Shown here: piece by piece, positions 9,307 to 18,303 of the stretch | How positions within the stretch are numbered: position 1 is the first letter of the stretch | Layout of the letters: the number at the start of each line of letters is the position of its first letter | The notes under the pieces: generated by a model | Databases searched by the model: none | What the model was told of the DNA's origin: nothing | Seen by the model: the letters and a program-made list of their open reading frames with translations, nothing else | Made by a program: the position numbers and the translations under genes | NCBI GenBank assembly: GCA_021770245.1 | Contig: JAETRI010000001.1 | Location: forward strand, 124,001-188,000 | Length of the DNA stretch: 64,000 nucleotides | Direction of reading: 5' to 3' | Origin: Lachnospiraceae bacterium | GTDB lineage: Bacteria > Bacillota > Clostridia > Lachnospirales > Lachnospiraceae

Positions 9307-10803
9307 ATGAAAAAAGGGAATGCAGGTGCCAAAATATCCATATTTTTAGTCGTCCTGTTCCTGGCAGGCCTGATCCCGGTCCTGCTCCTGGGCAGATATG
9401 ATTACCCCTGTGCGGATGATTTCGGTTTCAGCGCCTACAGCCATATTGCATGGGAGGAAACCCGATCCGTATACCAGGTCCTGAAAGGGGCCTGCCATAC
9501 GGTAGCGGAGCGCTGGATCGGATGGCAGGGCACCTTTTCCAGCATTTTCGTCATGGCACTGCAGCCTGCGATATGGGGAGAGGGCGCCTACTGCCTGGTT
9601 CCATGGATTATGATCGGATCCATGTGCGCATCCACCCTCTTCCTGCTTTCCGTGTTGTTCCTCCGCATCATCCGGGCACCAAAATCTGTCTTTGTGAGCG
9701 TTTCCATGATCTATTTGATCTTTGCCCTGCAATGCATGATCGATAAAACCCAGGGATTTTTCTGGTTTAACGGGGCCGCCCATTACATGGTGCCCCACAG
9801 CGTGGCGCTCGTTCTTATCGGCGTCCTTTTCCTTCTGGTGACGGAGGAGTCAAGAAGGCCGTTTCGTCTGATTCTCTCCTGCTTTCTTGCCGTATTCGTC
9901 GGAGGGAGCAACTATATCACCGCGCTCCTCGCCGCGGTTCTTTTTGCCGGCGGCCTGTTTGCGCTTCTGGCCGGCCGTAAAAAAAAGGAAAGCGCTCTGC
10001 TCGCTCTCCCCTTTTTCTTCTTTCTGGCCGCCTTTGCCCTCAATGTCCTGGCTCCGGGCAATGCCGTTCGGCAGGAAACCATGACGTACCGTCCCGGCAT
10101 CGTGAAGTCCATCCTGCTTTCCTTTTATTATTGCGTGGAATATGTGTCCGAAACCTGGTTTGACTGGACTTATCTGCTCTTCGTATTGGCTCTCCTCCCC
10201 TTTCTTTGGGAGGCGGTTAAGGCAGCCGACAGTCGTTTTTCCTATCCCTGCCCCCTGCTCGTCCTCGCCGGCTCCTATTGCCTTCTGTCCGCCATGTTTA
10301 CTCCCAGCCTCTTTGCCACCGGAATCGCCGGCGGCGGAAGGATCTTCAACATCATTTTTCTGGATTTCCTGCTGCTTATCATTGCCAACCTCTTTTACGG
10401 TATGGGCTGGCTCTATCGGCACGGCCATCTGTCCGAATCCAGCCGGGGAAGCTGCCTGGAGCGAAGAAATACCCAATTATACTTGGGCGGAATCCTTCTC
10501 CTTGCAGGTTTCATCGGTATCCTGTATACCGCGGTAAATCCGGACTTTTTCACGTCCGCCTCGGCCTGCCATTCCCTTCTTACCGGCGAAGCGGCCGCCT
10601 ACGGCAGGGAAGGGGAGCAAAGGACGCTCACCCTTCGAAAAGACGAAGGAGACAGTATAAGCCTGGAACGTTTTGCCACGCATCCGTACCTGCTGTTTTT
10701 CAGCGATATCGAGGAAAGCCCCGACGACTGGAAGAACAGAGCCATGGCAAAATATTACCAAAAAAACTACATTTCTGGCATTGTGACCGATATAACAGAA
10801 TAA
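9307..10803 (+). CDS. polytopic membrane protein, DUF6056-like
   Basis: 498 residues with about 10-11 hydrophobic helices. The first external loop has DYPCADDFGFSAYS and later AERWIGWQGTFSSIF; an acidic DD pair followed by W-x-G is what I recall from DUF6056-type proteins, a GT-C-like family often next to capsule genes, where it would act as a glycosyltransferase using a lipid-linked donor. It follows the SGNH lipoprotein by 92 bases and converges on the YfhO gene (40-base gap). An AGGGGG site lies 13 bases before the ATG, a little far. Family name is tentative; the membrane topology is clear. Confidence 0.6.
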   Translation: MKKGNAGAKISIFLVVLFLAGLIPVLLLGRYDYPCADDFGFSAYSHIAWEETRSVYQVLKGACHTVAERWIGWQGTFSSIFVMALQPAIWGEGAYCLVPWIMIGSMCASTLFLLSVLFLRIIRAPKSVFVSVSMIYLIFALQCMIDKTQGFFWFNGAAHYMVPHSVALVLIGVLFLLVTEESRRPFRLILSCFLAVFVGGSNYITALLAAVLFAGGLFALLAGRKKKESALLALPFFFFLAAFALNVLAPGNAVRQETMTYRPGIVKSILLSFYYCVEYVSETWFDWTYLLFVLALLPFLWEAVKAADSRFSYPCPLLVLAGSYCLLSAMFTPSLFATGIAGGGRIFNIIFLDFLLLIIANLFYGMGWLYRHGHLSESSRGSCLERRNTQLYLGGILLLAGFIGILYTAVNPDFFTSASACHSLLTGEAAAYGREGEQRTLTLRKDEGDSISLERFATHPYLLFFSDIEESPDDWKNRAMAKYYQKNYISGIVTDITE

Positions 10804-10842
10804 AGCATTTCCAAATACCGCAAAATTTGTATTTTCTCATGG

Positions 10843-13107
10843 TCAATGGAAATGGCTCCTCCTTACCAATCCCCACAGCACAAAACTGATCAGCGTACAC
10901 AATGCACCCAAAAGAAGGGGAATATCCCTGTATCGGAACCGGATCTCATTTCTCCCCGCCTCCAGAGGCACCGCCATCATCCCGTTTGTCTTCAGAATCT
11001 CTACCTCTTTTCCGTTTACATAAGCACGAAATCCCCTGTCAAACGGGACACTAAAGAAAGCATATTTTTCCCGATCCGTCTCTATGACCGCCTCGAACCC
11101 GGTCTGCCGCTTATGAAACTGCGTAGATGCCTGCCGGCATCTTTCCCGCACAAACTCCTCCCTTTTTTCCTCGCGGAGTTCTCCAGCCTGTATTCCGTCG
11201 TATTCTGTCAGGAGGGAGGATATCGTCTTGACCTTTTCATCCGGCACCACAATACATTTCAACATGGCAACCGCCCTCAGCCGGGGTGGTATCTTTTCAA
11301 ATACACTTTCCCTGATGTAATAATCGTAAGAGCTCCCGATCGGCACCGCCTCCTCTCCTTCGCATAGGAAGTACACCCGATCCCTGCCCGCCGACTGGAT
11401 CACCCGGTCCCCTTCCTCCGTATGGGCGGTCACATAGTACTTTCCTCCCATCAGTTCTCTCAGTCCGTCCGGTCCCTCCGGAGTGAAAACGTATCTCTGT
11501 AGTCCCATCTTTTCATAAAACTCATAGATCGAACCGTTTACCATGGAGGTAAAGGAGCCAGTCCCCGGAAGGGAAGCGGCCATAAGCAGGGTATTGTCGC
11601 TGCTGGCAATCCGATATCTGTCGTCCGGATTCGCGAATTCCCGAAATGCCAGAATCCTGTCATAGTAATCCCGGGCACTCCGGTCGGCGCCTTCCCCATA
11701 CAGCCATGCGGTATGGGCAGTGGTAAAGACGGAAAAAAGCAGAATACCTCCGCTCATCCGAAGAAACCATCCCTTTGTCTTCCCCTTCCCCAGGGAAAAA
11801 AGCAATGTGAGCAGCACGCCGGCGAGCCCTGTTCCCGACCAGAGAAGATAAACCCCGGGGTGATTGATCAGGGGAAACCTGTGTGCGGACCACCAAAAGG
11901 AGCCGGCCACCAGCAGCGCCATAAAAGCCGCCTGAAGCGCGCAGACCCTTTTTATCGGAAACTCCTCCCGGTTTTCCAAAACGCGCACGGATGCCAGGCT
12001 CATCATCAAAATCGGCATGAACAGCCACCTATGATAGTTGGTATCGGAAAAGAGGCCGAAATAACTGTTAAAAAGAGGGATTCCCGTCGCCGCAATACAC
12101 AGCAGGATCAGTTTGGACAGCCAGTCCTTCCTTCTCTTTATGAGATAGCACAACACCAGCGACAGGCTGATCATGGGCAGATAGAACGACCAGGAGGACC
12201 AGTCGTATTCCTTAATGCAGGACTGGGCGTTCATCAGTTCTCCCGGGAACAACAGCGTGCGGACCATCTGCAGATAGTCCCTGTTTCCTCTGTAAATCCA
12301 GTTTTTCATGGGAAGCATGTGGGAAAGCCTCGGATTATCCATCGTAAACACAATGTTGGGGATAAAAAGGATCCCCGCCATCCCCGTCCCCAAGATCCCC
12401 TCCAGGAAACAATTTCCGATCAGTTTTCTGCTTTTCCACAGACGGATACCTTCTCTGCACAGAAAATACAGGAACAGGAACAGAACCTCCTGAATAAAAA
12501 AATAATAATTCACCAGGGCATTCACGCAGACCCCCAGCGCCAGCGCGCCCCTCTTTCCTTCCCTCGCCAGCTTTTCATACCCGATCAGCAGCAGGGGAAA
12601 GAACGCCACGGCATCGTGGAAATGGTGAAAAATCAGGTTTACCGCCTGGAATCCGGAAAAGGCGTAAAGAGTTCCCCCCAGAGCCGCGTACTTTCTCTGC
12701 GTAAAGCGCCCCAGATACCCGTAGGCCGTCACAGCCGCCACGGCATACTTGGCCATATAGAGCCAGCCCGTGACATAAGGATACCACTTTGACGGAAATA
12801 GAAAGGACAGCCAGGCAAAAGGGCTTCCCAGCACATAGAATCCCAGCGCGCCCGTGAAATTGGATCCCAGATCAATACTCCAATTCCAGAAAACATTGCC
12901 GCCTTTCACCGCATCGTTGGCGAGCATATGGAAAGGAATCTGTTGTTCATTGAAATCATTGCAGAGCAGGAAAATTCCGTTTCCTTTTAAGAGCATGGGC
13001 AGAAAACTAAGTGCGGCCAGTAGAAAATTGAGTAAAAAGACCCGGAGATAACCGCCATCCGCCTCCTTTTTCTGTATTCGCTCCCATAACTGTCTTACCC
13101 GCCACAT
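10843..13107 (-). CDS. YfhO family membrane protein
   Basis: 754 residues: about 12 membrane helices then a beta-rich extracytoplasmic domain and a last helix (LLGALCTLISFVLWGLV). Motifs YAFSGFQAVNLIFHHFHD and NALVNYYFFIQEVLF are typical of YfhO (PF09586), a GT-C-like family whose Bacillus and Listeria members take part in glycosylating wall polymers outside the membrane. It is the last gene of the main minus-strand block and faces the plus-strand gene ending at 10803. The start at 13107 has AAAGGA about 9-12 bases upstream. The sugar added is unknown. Confidence 0.85.
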   Translation of the reverse strand: MWRVRQLWERIQKKEADGGYLRVFLLNFLLAALSFLPMLLKGNGIFLLCNDFNEQQIPFHMLANDAVKGGNVFWNWSIDLGSNFTGALGFYVLGSPFAWLSFLFPSKWYPYVTGWLYMAKYAVAAVTAYGYLGRFTQRKYAALGGTLYAFSGFQAVNLIFHHFHDAVAFFPLLLIGYEKLAREGKRGALALGVCVNALVNYYFFIQEVLFLFLYFLCREGIRLWKSRKLIGNCFLEGILGTGMAGILFIPNIVFTMDNPRLSHMLPMKNWIYRGNRDYLQMVRTLLFPGELMNAQSCIKEYDWSSWSFYLPMISLSLVLCYLIKRRKDWLSKLILLCIAATGIPLFNSYFGLFSDTNYHRWLFMPILMMSLASVRVLENREEFPIKRVCALQAAFMALLVAGSFWWSAHRFPLINHPGVYLLWSGTGLAGVLLTLLFSLGKGKTKGWFLRMSGGILLFSVFTTAHTAWLYGEGADRSARDYYDRILAFREFANPDDRYRIASSDNTLLMAASLPGTGSFTSMVNGSIYEFYEKMGLQRYVFTPEGPDGLRELMGGKYYVTAHTEEGDRVIQSAGRDRVYFLCEGEEAVPIGSSYDYYIRESVFEKIPPRLRAVAMLKCIVVPDEKVKTISSLLTEYDGIQAGELREEKREEFVRERCRQASTQFHKRQTGFEAVIETDREKYAFFSVPFDRGFRAYVNGKEVEILKTNGMMAVPLEAGRNEIRFRYRDIPLLLGALCTLISFVLWGLVRRSHFH

Positions 13108-13203
13108 CCGATCCGTTCCTTTCCCTTTTCCACGTGAAGCCGCGCTCTGTTCCCTTTTCGTCCGGCATACCGATCCGTATCCGCCTTTTCCGACGCGCCC
13201 GGA

Positions 13204-14130
13204 TCAGATCACCTTCCCCTTTTCATCGATCAGTACCCAATCCTTCCACAGTTCATGCATCGTGGCAGGATCAGCCTCCTGCCCGTTCTTATGCCTGGCA
13301 GGCCGGATCATAATCTTACCCTCCGTCCCGTTCAGCCTCGCTCCCCAGAAGCTGAATGTGCTGTTGGCACAGATATTATATCTGCAGCAGCTCATAAGTT
13401 CCATATCATAGAAACTGTTTTGTCCCTTGTTCCAGTCAACGACGGTATATTCCTTTCCCCGGTAATGCTTTTCTAAGTACGCCGTATCGTCCGAAAAAAG
13501 GTAGAAGTGCGCATCCCCTATCCGATCCCGGATGTAGCGCTCCGCCGCGCCGTAGTATTCTTCCGTGCAGATTCCTCCGAACATCCCTGCATTGGCAGGA
13601 TCCAGATAATCTCCTCTACGTATATGAATACTGACAGAATTTTCTGTCTTCATCTTATTTTTCAGATTAATATTCAGAGTATAAGAAGAGTTCTCGGAAT
13701 CTTCTGAAATGTCTGAATACGGGAATCTGATCTTTTCCCTTAACAGGGGTAAAATATCCTCATAATATTTCTCACAGGCCCAGTGCCCCTCCAGATAACA
13801 ATCCGTCAATGCAAAAATCTCCGGATGATACATCCCGCTCTCCAGAAAATGCCGGTATCCCTTCGGATTCAGCTTCCTCGCCACCTTGCCCAGGAAGCCT
13901 TCCCTTCCCAGCAGCGCTTCCCGTTCCCCGGGCGTGCAGACTCTGAATTCCAGCTTATCGAACAATCTTAATTCCAATTCTCTTTTAGCCAGCACATTCT
14001 GCTGCTGCACGGAATCCTCAAACCAGGAAAGATCCAGCCCGGCTTCCTTTCCCAGCGATCTGAATTTTTCATACAGGGCGTACTGCTGCATCTGATTGCC
14101 CAGGCCGCCCATCACCTTTATAATAATCAT
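13204..14130 (-). CDS. alpha-1,2-fucosyltransferase-like protein (GT11)
   Basis: 308 residues. The start MIIIKVMGGLGNQMQQYAL is the GT11 N-terminus, and the central VSIHIRRGDYLDP is the donor-site motif H-x-R-R-x-D. Near the C-terminus NICANSTFSFWGARLN matches the S-N-S-x-F-S-W-W-G-A-x-L region. The reaction is transfer of L-fucose (or a related sugar) from its GDP form to a galactose-like acceptor in the cytoplasm. The frame is open 12 codons further, but ATG 14130 overlaps the upstream GT2 stop in an ATGA. No GDP-fucose synthesis genes are in the window. Confidence 0.88.
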   Translation of the reverse strand: MIIIKVMGGLGNQMQQYALYEKFRSLGKEAGLDLSWFEDSVQQQNVLAKRELELRLFDKLEFRVCTPGEREALLGREGFLGKVARKLNPKGYRHFLESGMYHPEIFALTDCYLEGHWACEKYYEDILPLLREKIRFPYSDISEDSENSSYTLNINLKNKMKTENSVSIHIRRGDYLDPANAGMFGGICTEEYYGAAERYIRDRIGDAHFYLFSDDTAYLEKHYRGKEYTVVDWNKGQNSFYDMELMSCCRYNICANSTFSFWGARLNGTEGKIMIRPARHKNGQEADPATMHELWKDWVLIDEKGKVI

Positions 14131-15161
14131 CCCTGATACGCCCTTTTGTTCCTTCGACTCTGCCACCGATCATACAGCCTGAACAGGCCCTTCCCCGCCA
14201 GGCATCGGAAACCTGACGGCCGCCTCATCACCCACAGCAGAATCCGGTTCGCCCGCTCCTGCGTCTCTATAGAATAAACAGACAGACGGCCGCCGATTCC
14301 CATACTTTCACAGATCTCCGCCGTCCGGGCCGCATATCCCGGACGGCCGCCGCGCAGCTCGTTTTTTACCGCCAGCATGGCCAAATATACGCCCTCCCGC
14401 TCCCACTGCGTCTCCCACCCTGCCGGCCCCTTCCGGCGTAAAACGATCCGGACGGCATCCGACAGCGCCTCGATTCCTTCCCTCATCGTTTCGTCGTACC
14501 GGTGTACCATGGATGCCGGATTATAGAAATAGTGGTAGTACAGGGCATCCTTCAGGATCACAAGCCTGCGGCAGTCACAGAGGGCGGGAAGGACGATATT
14601 CACATCCTCCCCCATACGGATTTTAGGATTACAGTATTTCATGTTTTCCGTGATCAGTTCCCTGGAAAACAGTTTCATGCATCGGGACATGGATACCGTT
14701 CTTCTTTCATTTCCCAGCAGCCGGGATTTCACCCCCTCAAGGGAAGCCCCCTCATAGCTCCCGCAGGGCAGCTCATGCCGGTGCGCCGTGGCTCCGTCCG
14801 GCCTTTCGATCAGAAAATTACAGCAGACGATTTCCCCCGGGCCGCCGGAGGTTTTCCGGATCAGTTCTTCCACCATACGGGCGTCCACCCAATCGTCACA
14901 GTCCACAAAACACAGATACTCCGCGGCGGAAGCCTCCACGCCGGCCATCCAGGCAGACATCAGCCCGCCGTTTTCCTTGTGGATCACCCGGATCCTGGAA
15001 TCCGCCTTAGCATAGGCATCACAAAGCCGTCCGCTTTGATCCGTGGAACCGTCGTCCACCAAAATGATCTCCAGATCCCTCCAGGTCTGTCCCGTAATGC
15101 TCTTCACACACCGCTCCAGGTAAGATTCCCCGTTATAGACCGGCACAATCACGCTTACCAT
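14127..15161 (-). CDS. glycosyltransferase family 2
   Basis: 344 residues with an A-type GT2 fold: MVSVIVPVYNGESYLERCV, then VDDGSTDQSG (first metal-binding acidic pair) and FVDCDDWVD (DXD region). The C-terminal third is a helical region ending in basic residues, as in capsule GT2 enzymes that work at the membrane face. It is coupled to the following fucosyltransferase by an ATGA overlap and is separated from the upstream acetyltransferase by the tandem-repeat block at 15181-15346. Confidence 0.88.
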   Translation of the reverse strand: MVSVIVPVYNGESYLERCVKSITGQTWRDLEIILVDDGSTDQSGRLCDAYAKADSRIRVIHKENGGLMSAWMAGVEASAAEYLCFVDCDDWVDARMVEELIRKTSGGPGEIVCCNFLIERPDGATAHRHELPCGSYEGASLEGVKSRLLGNERRTVSMSRCMKLFSRELITENMKYCNPKIRMGEDVNIVLPALCDCRRLVILKDALYYHYFYNPASMVHRYDETMREGIEALSDAVRIVLRRKGPAGWETQWEREGVYLAMLAVKNELRGGRPGYAARTAEICESMGIGGRLSVYSIETQERANRILLWVMRRPSGFRCLAGKGLFRLYDRWQSRRNKRAYQG

Positions 15162-15180
15162 ATCCCTCTAAACTCCCATG

Positions 15181-15346
15181 GCCTGCTCCGCAGGCTTCCT
15201 ACTCATGATATCCTCCGGCCTGCCCCACAGGCTTCCTGCTTAGGATATCCTCCGGCCTGCCCCGCAGGCTTCCTATTCATGATATCCCCCAGCCTGACTC
15301 GCAGACTTCCTGCTCAGGACATCTTCCGGCCTGATTCACGGCTTCC
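15181..15346. repeat. 37-bp tandem repeat array (four full units plus a partial fifth)
   Basis: Units begin at 15181, 15218, 15255 and 15292, each exactly 37 bases, with a partial copy from 15329 to about 15346. Each unit carries a short palindrome of the form GCCTGC-nnn-GCAGGC (weaker in unit 4) followed by a TTCCT...GATATC-like tail. The array starts right after the GT2 leader and its distal units encode the C-terminus and stop of the acetyltransferase gene (stop at 15277-15279). Confidence 0.85.
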
Positions 15347-15909
15347 CCATCGCTTTGCCTCTCCGGCAGCGTCCGTGCGGGCACACCCGCCGCCCGGGCT
15401 CCGCGCTGCTCTATGCTTCGCGTCACCACACAGCCTGCCCCGAGGATCACATCGTCCGCGATATGGACATCCCCGATCACACAGCTTCCCCAGCCGGCTG
15501 TAACCCGGTCGCCCAATACCGGGCTGGCCGTTCCCGGCCCGGTATTCCCTGCGCAGAAATTCCCCGTAATCCGGCATTCTTCCCCGATTCGGGCGTCCTC
15601 GTTGATCACGACCGGCGCGATATGATAGATGAAAAGCCCTTTTCCCACACAATTCTCCGGGATTTCAAATCCCAGTCTGGTTCCCAGTATGTTTTTCCTG
15701 CGATGATACCAGGCAAACGCGAAACGGTCAGGCAGAAAAGGACGCGTTTTATAATATTCCGCATGCCGTAGCGTCCACACATACTGCCAGATCCGATACA
15801 TCTTGGAACGCATCAGCCACGCAGCCAGCAAAGCTCCCCTTTTTTCCCCAAAATAGAGGGCCCGCTCACGGTCCAGATATTCCTTCAGTTCAGCTCTGTT
15901 TCGAATCAT
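15277..15909 (-). CDS. left-handed beta-helix acetyltransferase (serine acetyltransferase-like)
   Basis: 210 residues. After a helical N-terminus, hexapeptide repeats run from about residue 75 (YHIAPVVINEDARIGEEC, VLGDRVTAGWGSCVIG, ADDVILGAGCVVTRS), ending in GVPARTLPE; this is the CysE-like trimeric acyltransferase fold. In a polysaccharide locus it would most likely O- or N-acetylate a sugar with acetyl-CoA. The start at 15909 overlaps the upstream GT4 stop (ATGA), with GGAGAGG upstream. The last residues after about 185 (EAVNQAGRCPEQEVCESG) fall in the 37-bp tandem repeat, suggesting the original C-terminus was replaced or extended by repeat growth. Confidence 0.8.
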   Translation of the reverse strand: MIRNRAELKEYLDRERALYFGEKRGALLAAWLMRSKMYRIWQYVWTLRHAEYYKTRPFLPDRFAFAWYHRRKNILGTRLGFEIPENCVGKGLFIYHIAPVVINEDARIGEECRITGNFCAGNTGPGTASPVLGDRVTAGWGSCVIGDVHIADDVILGAGCVVTRSIEQRGARAAGVPARTLPERQSDGEAVNQAGRCPEQEVCESGWGIS

Positions 15910-17090
15910 AGCCGCCTCTCCCAACAAAGCGTTTCGTTCAATACGGAAAAAGCTGCGCGGTTCACGCGCCTGTAGTCGAACTGCAATGATTTTTCATGGG
16001 CATTTCTCACATAACGGCCGTATTCCTTCGCAATCCGGTCCATGGCCTCCCGGATCTGCTCCACGCTTCCGTCCGTCACCTCCGAATCCAGGCCATAGGT
16101 TAACACCTCTCCGATTCCCCCCACATCCGTGGTAACCACCGGCAGCCCATAAGAAATGGCCTCCAGGATGGTCATCGGAATCCCCTCGAACACAGAATTC
16201 ATCAGAAGGATGTCCGCACGCTGCATTTCCCTGTGGGCCTCTTCGGGGGCCACCGCTCCGACAAACCGAATCCGGGCGTCTCCGGCCGCCAAATGCTCCA
16301 GTTTTTCCCGTTCCTCACCGTCCCCCAGGACGGTAAGGCAGCAGTTTCTGTGATATCCTTTCACCGCTTCGATCAGCGGGCCCACGTTTTTGACCGCGGA
16401 CAGGCGGCCTGCATAGAGGAAACGCACGCAGTCCTCATGGAGGCTGCGCTCCGGGAAAGGATGGCAGACGATGGAATTTTTCACCTGCATCACCCTGGCC
16501 TGATAGGCCCCGTAATCCTCCAGCGTCTTTTTCTCCAATACGAATACCGCCGTGCTTTTCCTGATCACATGCATCAGATAGCTTTGGAACATCCTGCGCA
16601 CCAGAGGCGCTTTCTTAAAGAAGCGCACCCGCCTCCACATATCCAGATAGGTTCCGTGGGAAAACACATAGCAGGCCGCACCGGGCCGCAGAAAACGCAC
16701 CGCCGCAAAGGCCTCCGGCGTATGGATATAATTGCAGTCTTCCTTTTTAAGCCTCAGAAGCCCCCTGTATTTCAGCAGGCCCTTCAGATATTCCAGACGC
16801 AGAGACTTCTTCACATGCCCCTGATCCGCGGATGCCCGGGCCACCGCCAGGAAGCAAAATTCCGGCGTCCCGCCCTCTGCTGCCTCTTCCCCTTCTATAC
16901 GGATTCTCTGCCGTCTGCCGACCTCCCCTTCCTCACAGGAAACGCCCACCAGAAGCACATCCCTGATCCTTTCGGGGTACTCCTGCGACAGGAAGCGCAG
17001 GAAATTCCGGATGCTCGTCAGCTCCCCGCCCACCGGATAATTGCGAAAGTTACATGTATCATATAGGATTAACCGTCCCTGTCCGTTCAC
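15906..17090 (-). CDS. glycosyltransferase family 4
   Basis: 394 residues; GT-B fold. Starts MNGQGRLILYDTCNFRNYP with a GGE loop (VGGELTSIRNFL) and has the donor motif FEGIPMTILEAISYGLPVVTTDVGG near residues 310-335. The start codon is GTG at 17090, preferred because AAGGAG lies 6 bases upstream; it lies inside the 3' end of the upstream GH105-like gene (32-base overlap). Sugar specificity unknown. Confidence 0.85.
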   Translation of the reverse strand: MNGQGRLILYDTCNFRNYPVGGELTSIRNFLRFLSQEYPERIRDVLLVGVSCEEGEVGRRQRIRIEGEEAAEGGTPEFCFLAVARASADQGHVKKSLRLEYLKGLLKYRGLLRLKKEDCNYIHTPEAFAAVRFLRPGAACYVFSHGTYLDMWRRVRFFKKAPLVRRMFQSYLMHVIRKSTAVFVLEKKTLEDYGAYQARVMQVKNSIVCHPFPERSLHEDCVRFLYAGRLSAVKNVGPLIEAVKGYHRNCCLTVLGDGEEREKLEHLAAGDARIRFVGAVAPEEAHREMQRADILLMNSVFEGIPMTILEAISYGLPVVTTDVGGIGEVLTYGLDSEVTDGSVEQIREAMDRIAKEYGRYVRNAHEKSLQFDYRRVNRAAFSVLNETLCWERRL

Positions 17091-18174
17091 TCGCCACTCC
17101 TTCCATCAGCCCGAGCAGCCGCAGCGCCGGGCCGTCGCTCCACGGGTAACTGCCGTATCTTTGCGGATATTCCCCGAATCCCCCGCACTCCCCGGAACAC
17201 TGCCCCACTCTGCCGTCTTTCACACAGGATAACACAAATGAGGCCGCCCGGCATACCGCTTCCTCCGCTTCATCGTCCAGAAGCCCGTCCCGTCTTCCCT
17301 CCAGCAGGGCACAGGCGATCATGGCCGTGGCCGAGGTATCTCCCGGCCCCTCCTTGGCGGGAAGAAGCCAGGCAAAACTCCCGTCCGTTCTCTGATAATC
17401 CAGCACGGCCTTCGCCAACTCCTGAAAACGCTTCCGAAGAAGGCCCCCTGTCGTCCCCTCCTCCAAAAGCCAGGGAAGGCTTCCGGACAATCCCGTCATC
17501 AGCCAGCCTGCGGCTCTGCCCCAGCCGATACACCCCTGCTTTTCTCCCGTCTGGCTGTCAAACCCATGATAGGGCAGGCCGCTTTCGGCGTCCATCCCGT
17601 TTTCCAGGAAGCGGATCAAAAGCCCCGCCCCCAGCTCCTTCGTCTTCTCCTCTTCCGTCCGTTTCCCATAGCGGCATAGGAACGGGCAGATCATCCCCAG
17701 GGCGTCTGCATAGATATGGTTTGCCTGATAAACCCGGTAGGGCAGATTTCCCTGCCCGTCCCGTTTGTGCTCTTTGAGGAAAGCGGCTATCTTTCCCGCT
17801 CCATCCAGATACTTCTTCTCCCCGGTATATTCATACAGATCCATCAGCGGCATACCGTTTGCCCCGTTGTCCAGGCAGTACATCGGCAGTCCCCTCCGGA
17901 GCCATCCGTCAAAATACTCCTTCAGAATCCCGGCGCTGCGCCCGTCCTCCCTCATTCCCTCGGAAAGCCCCTCCGCCAGCAGGGCATTGGGCCAGGAATA
18001 GCGGTCGATTGGCGGCACATTTCTGAAAAAGATATATTTTTTGATCCGGCGCTTCCATCTCTCCTGGCGGCTCGGGGCAGGCCATTTGAATATATTCTCC
18101 GCAGCGGCAGCCCGCAGCGCCTCCGCTTTCCGTTTCGTCTCCGGATCGCGCCAAAGTTTTCGTAATTGTTCCAT
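17059..18174 (-). CDS. glycoside hydrolase family 88/105-like protein
   Basis: 371 residues with the (alpha/alpha)6-barrel signature of unsaturated glucuronyl/rhamnogalacturonyl hydrolases: IYADALGMICPFL (general-acid Asp), LPYHGFD, GCIGWGRAAGWLM and DTSATAMIACALLEG. No signal peptide, so cytoplasmic. Such enzymes remove a terminal 4,5-unsaturated uronic acid from lyase products and are normally catabolic; here the gene is embedded between pyruvyl-transferase and GT4 genes. The start ATG 18174 has GGGAG 6 bases upstream, supplied by the end of the leader hairpin at 18181-18214; the GTG 21 bases further up has no ribosome site. Alternative: a non-hydrolytic relative adapted to biosynthesis. 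Confidence 0.75.
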   Translation of the reverse strand: MEQLRKLWRDPETKRKAEALRAAAAENIFKWPAPSRQERWKRRIKKYIFFRNVPPIDRYSWPNALLAEGLSEGMREDGRSAGILKEYFDGWLRRGLPMYCLDNGANGMPLMDLYEYTGEKKYLDGAGKIAAFLKEHKRDGQGNLPYRVYQANHIYADALGMICPFLCRYGKRTEEEKTKELGAGLLIRFLENGMDAESGLPYHGFDSQTGEKQGCIGWGRAAGWLMTGLSGSLPWLLEEGTTGGLLRKRFQELAKAVLDYQRTDGSFAWLLPAKEGPGDTSATAMIACALLEGRRDGLLDDEAEEAVCRAASFVLSCVKDGRVGQCSGECGGFGEYPQRYGSYPWSDGPALRLLGLMEGVASERTGTVNPI

Positions 18175-18180
18175 GTTTGG

Positions 18181-18214
18181 CTCCCATCTGCGCACTTTGG
18201 CGCATTCAGATCAA
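18181..18214 (-). repeat. family A leader hairpin (CTCCCRTCYGC...GCAT)
   Basis: Plus strand CTCCCATCTG then a TGCGC/GCGCA stem and CATTCAGATC. Read on the minus strand the element ends in GATGGGAG, the ribosome site of the gene starting at 18174. Six related copies lie at 24238, 51082, 51262, 55461 and 55527 (and this one). Confidence 0.65.
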
Positions 18215-18303
18215 GGCGTAAGGAGGGATTTAAAAATATTTCGTATTTTCTCTCATTCCCTCGTCCGGCTACGCTCCCCTCCGGGAAACTTTTACGCTCC
18301 CTT

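Noticed and set aside
10804-10842. Terminator between the convergent genes at 10803 and 10843
   Set aside because: Only a weak AAATAC/GTATTT stem with a 10-base loop is visible; too weak to call.
15181-15346. Possible CRISPR array
   Set aside because: The 37-bp units are directly contiguous with no spacers, and no cas genes are nearby.
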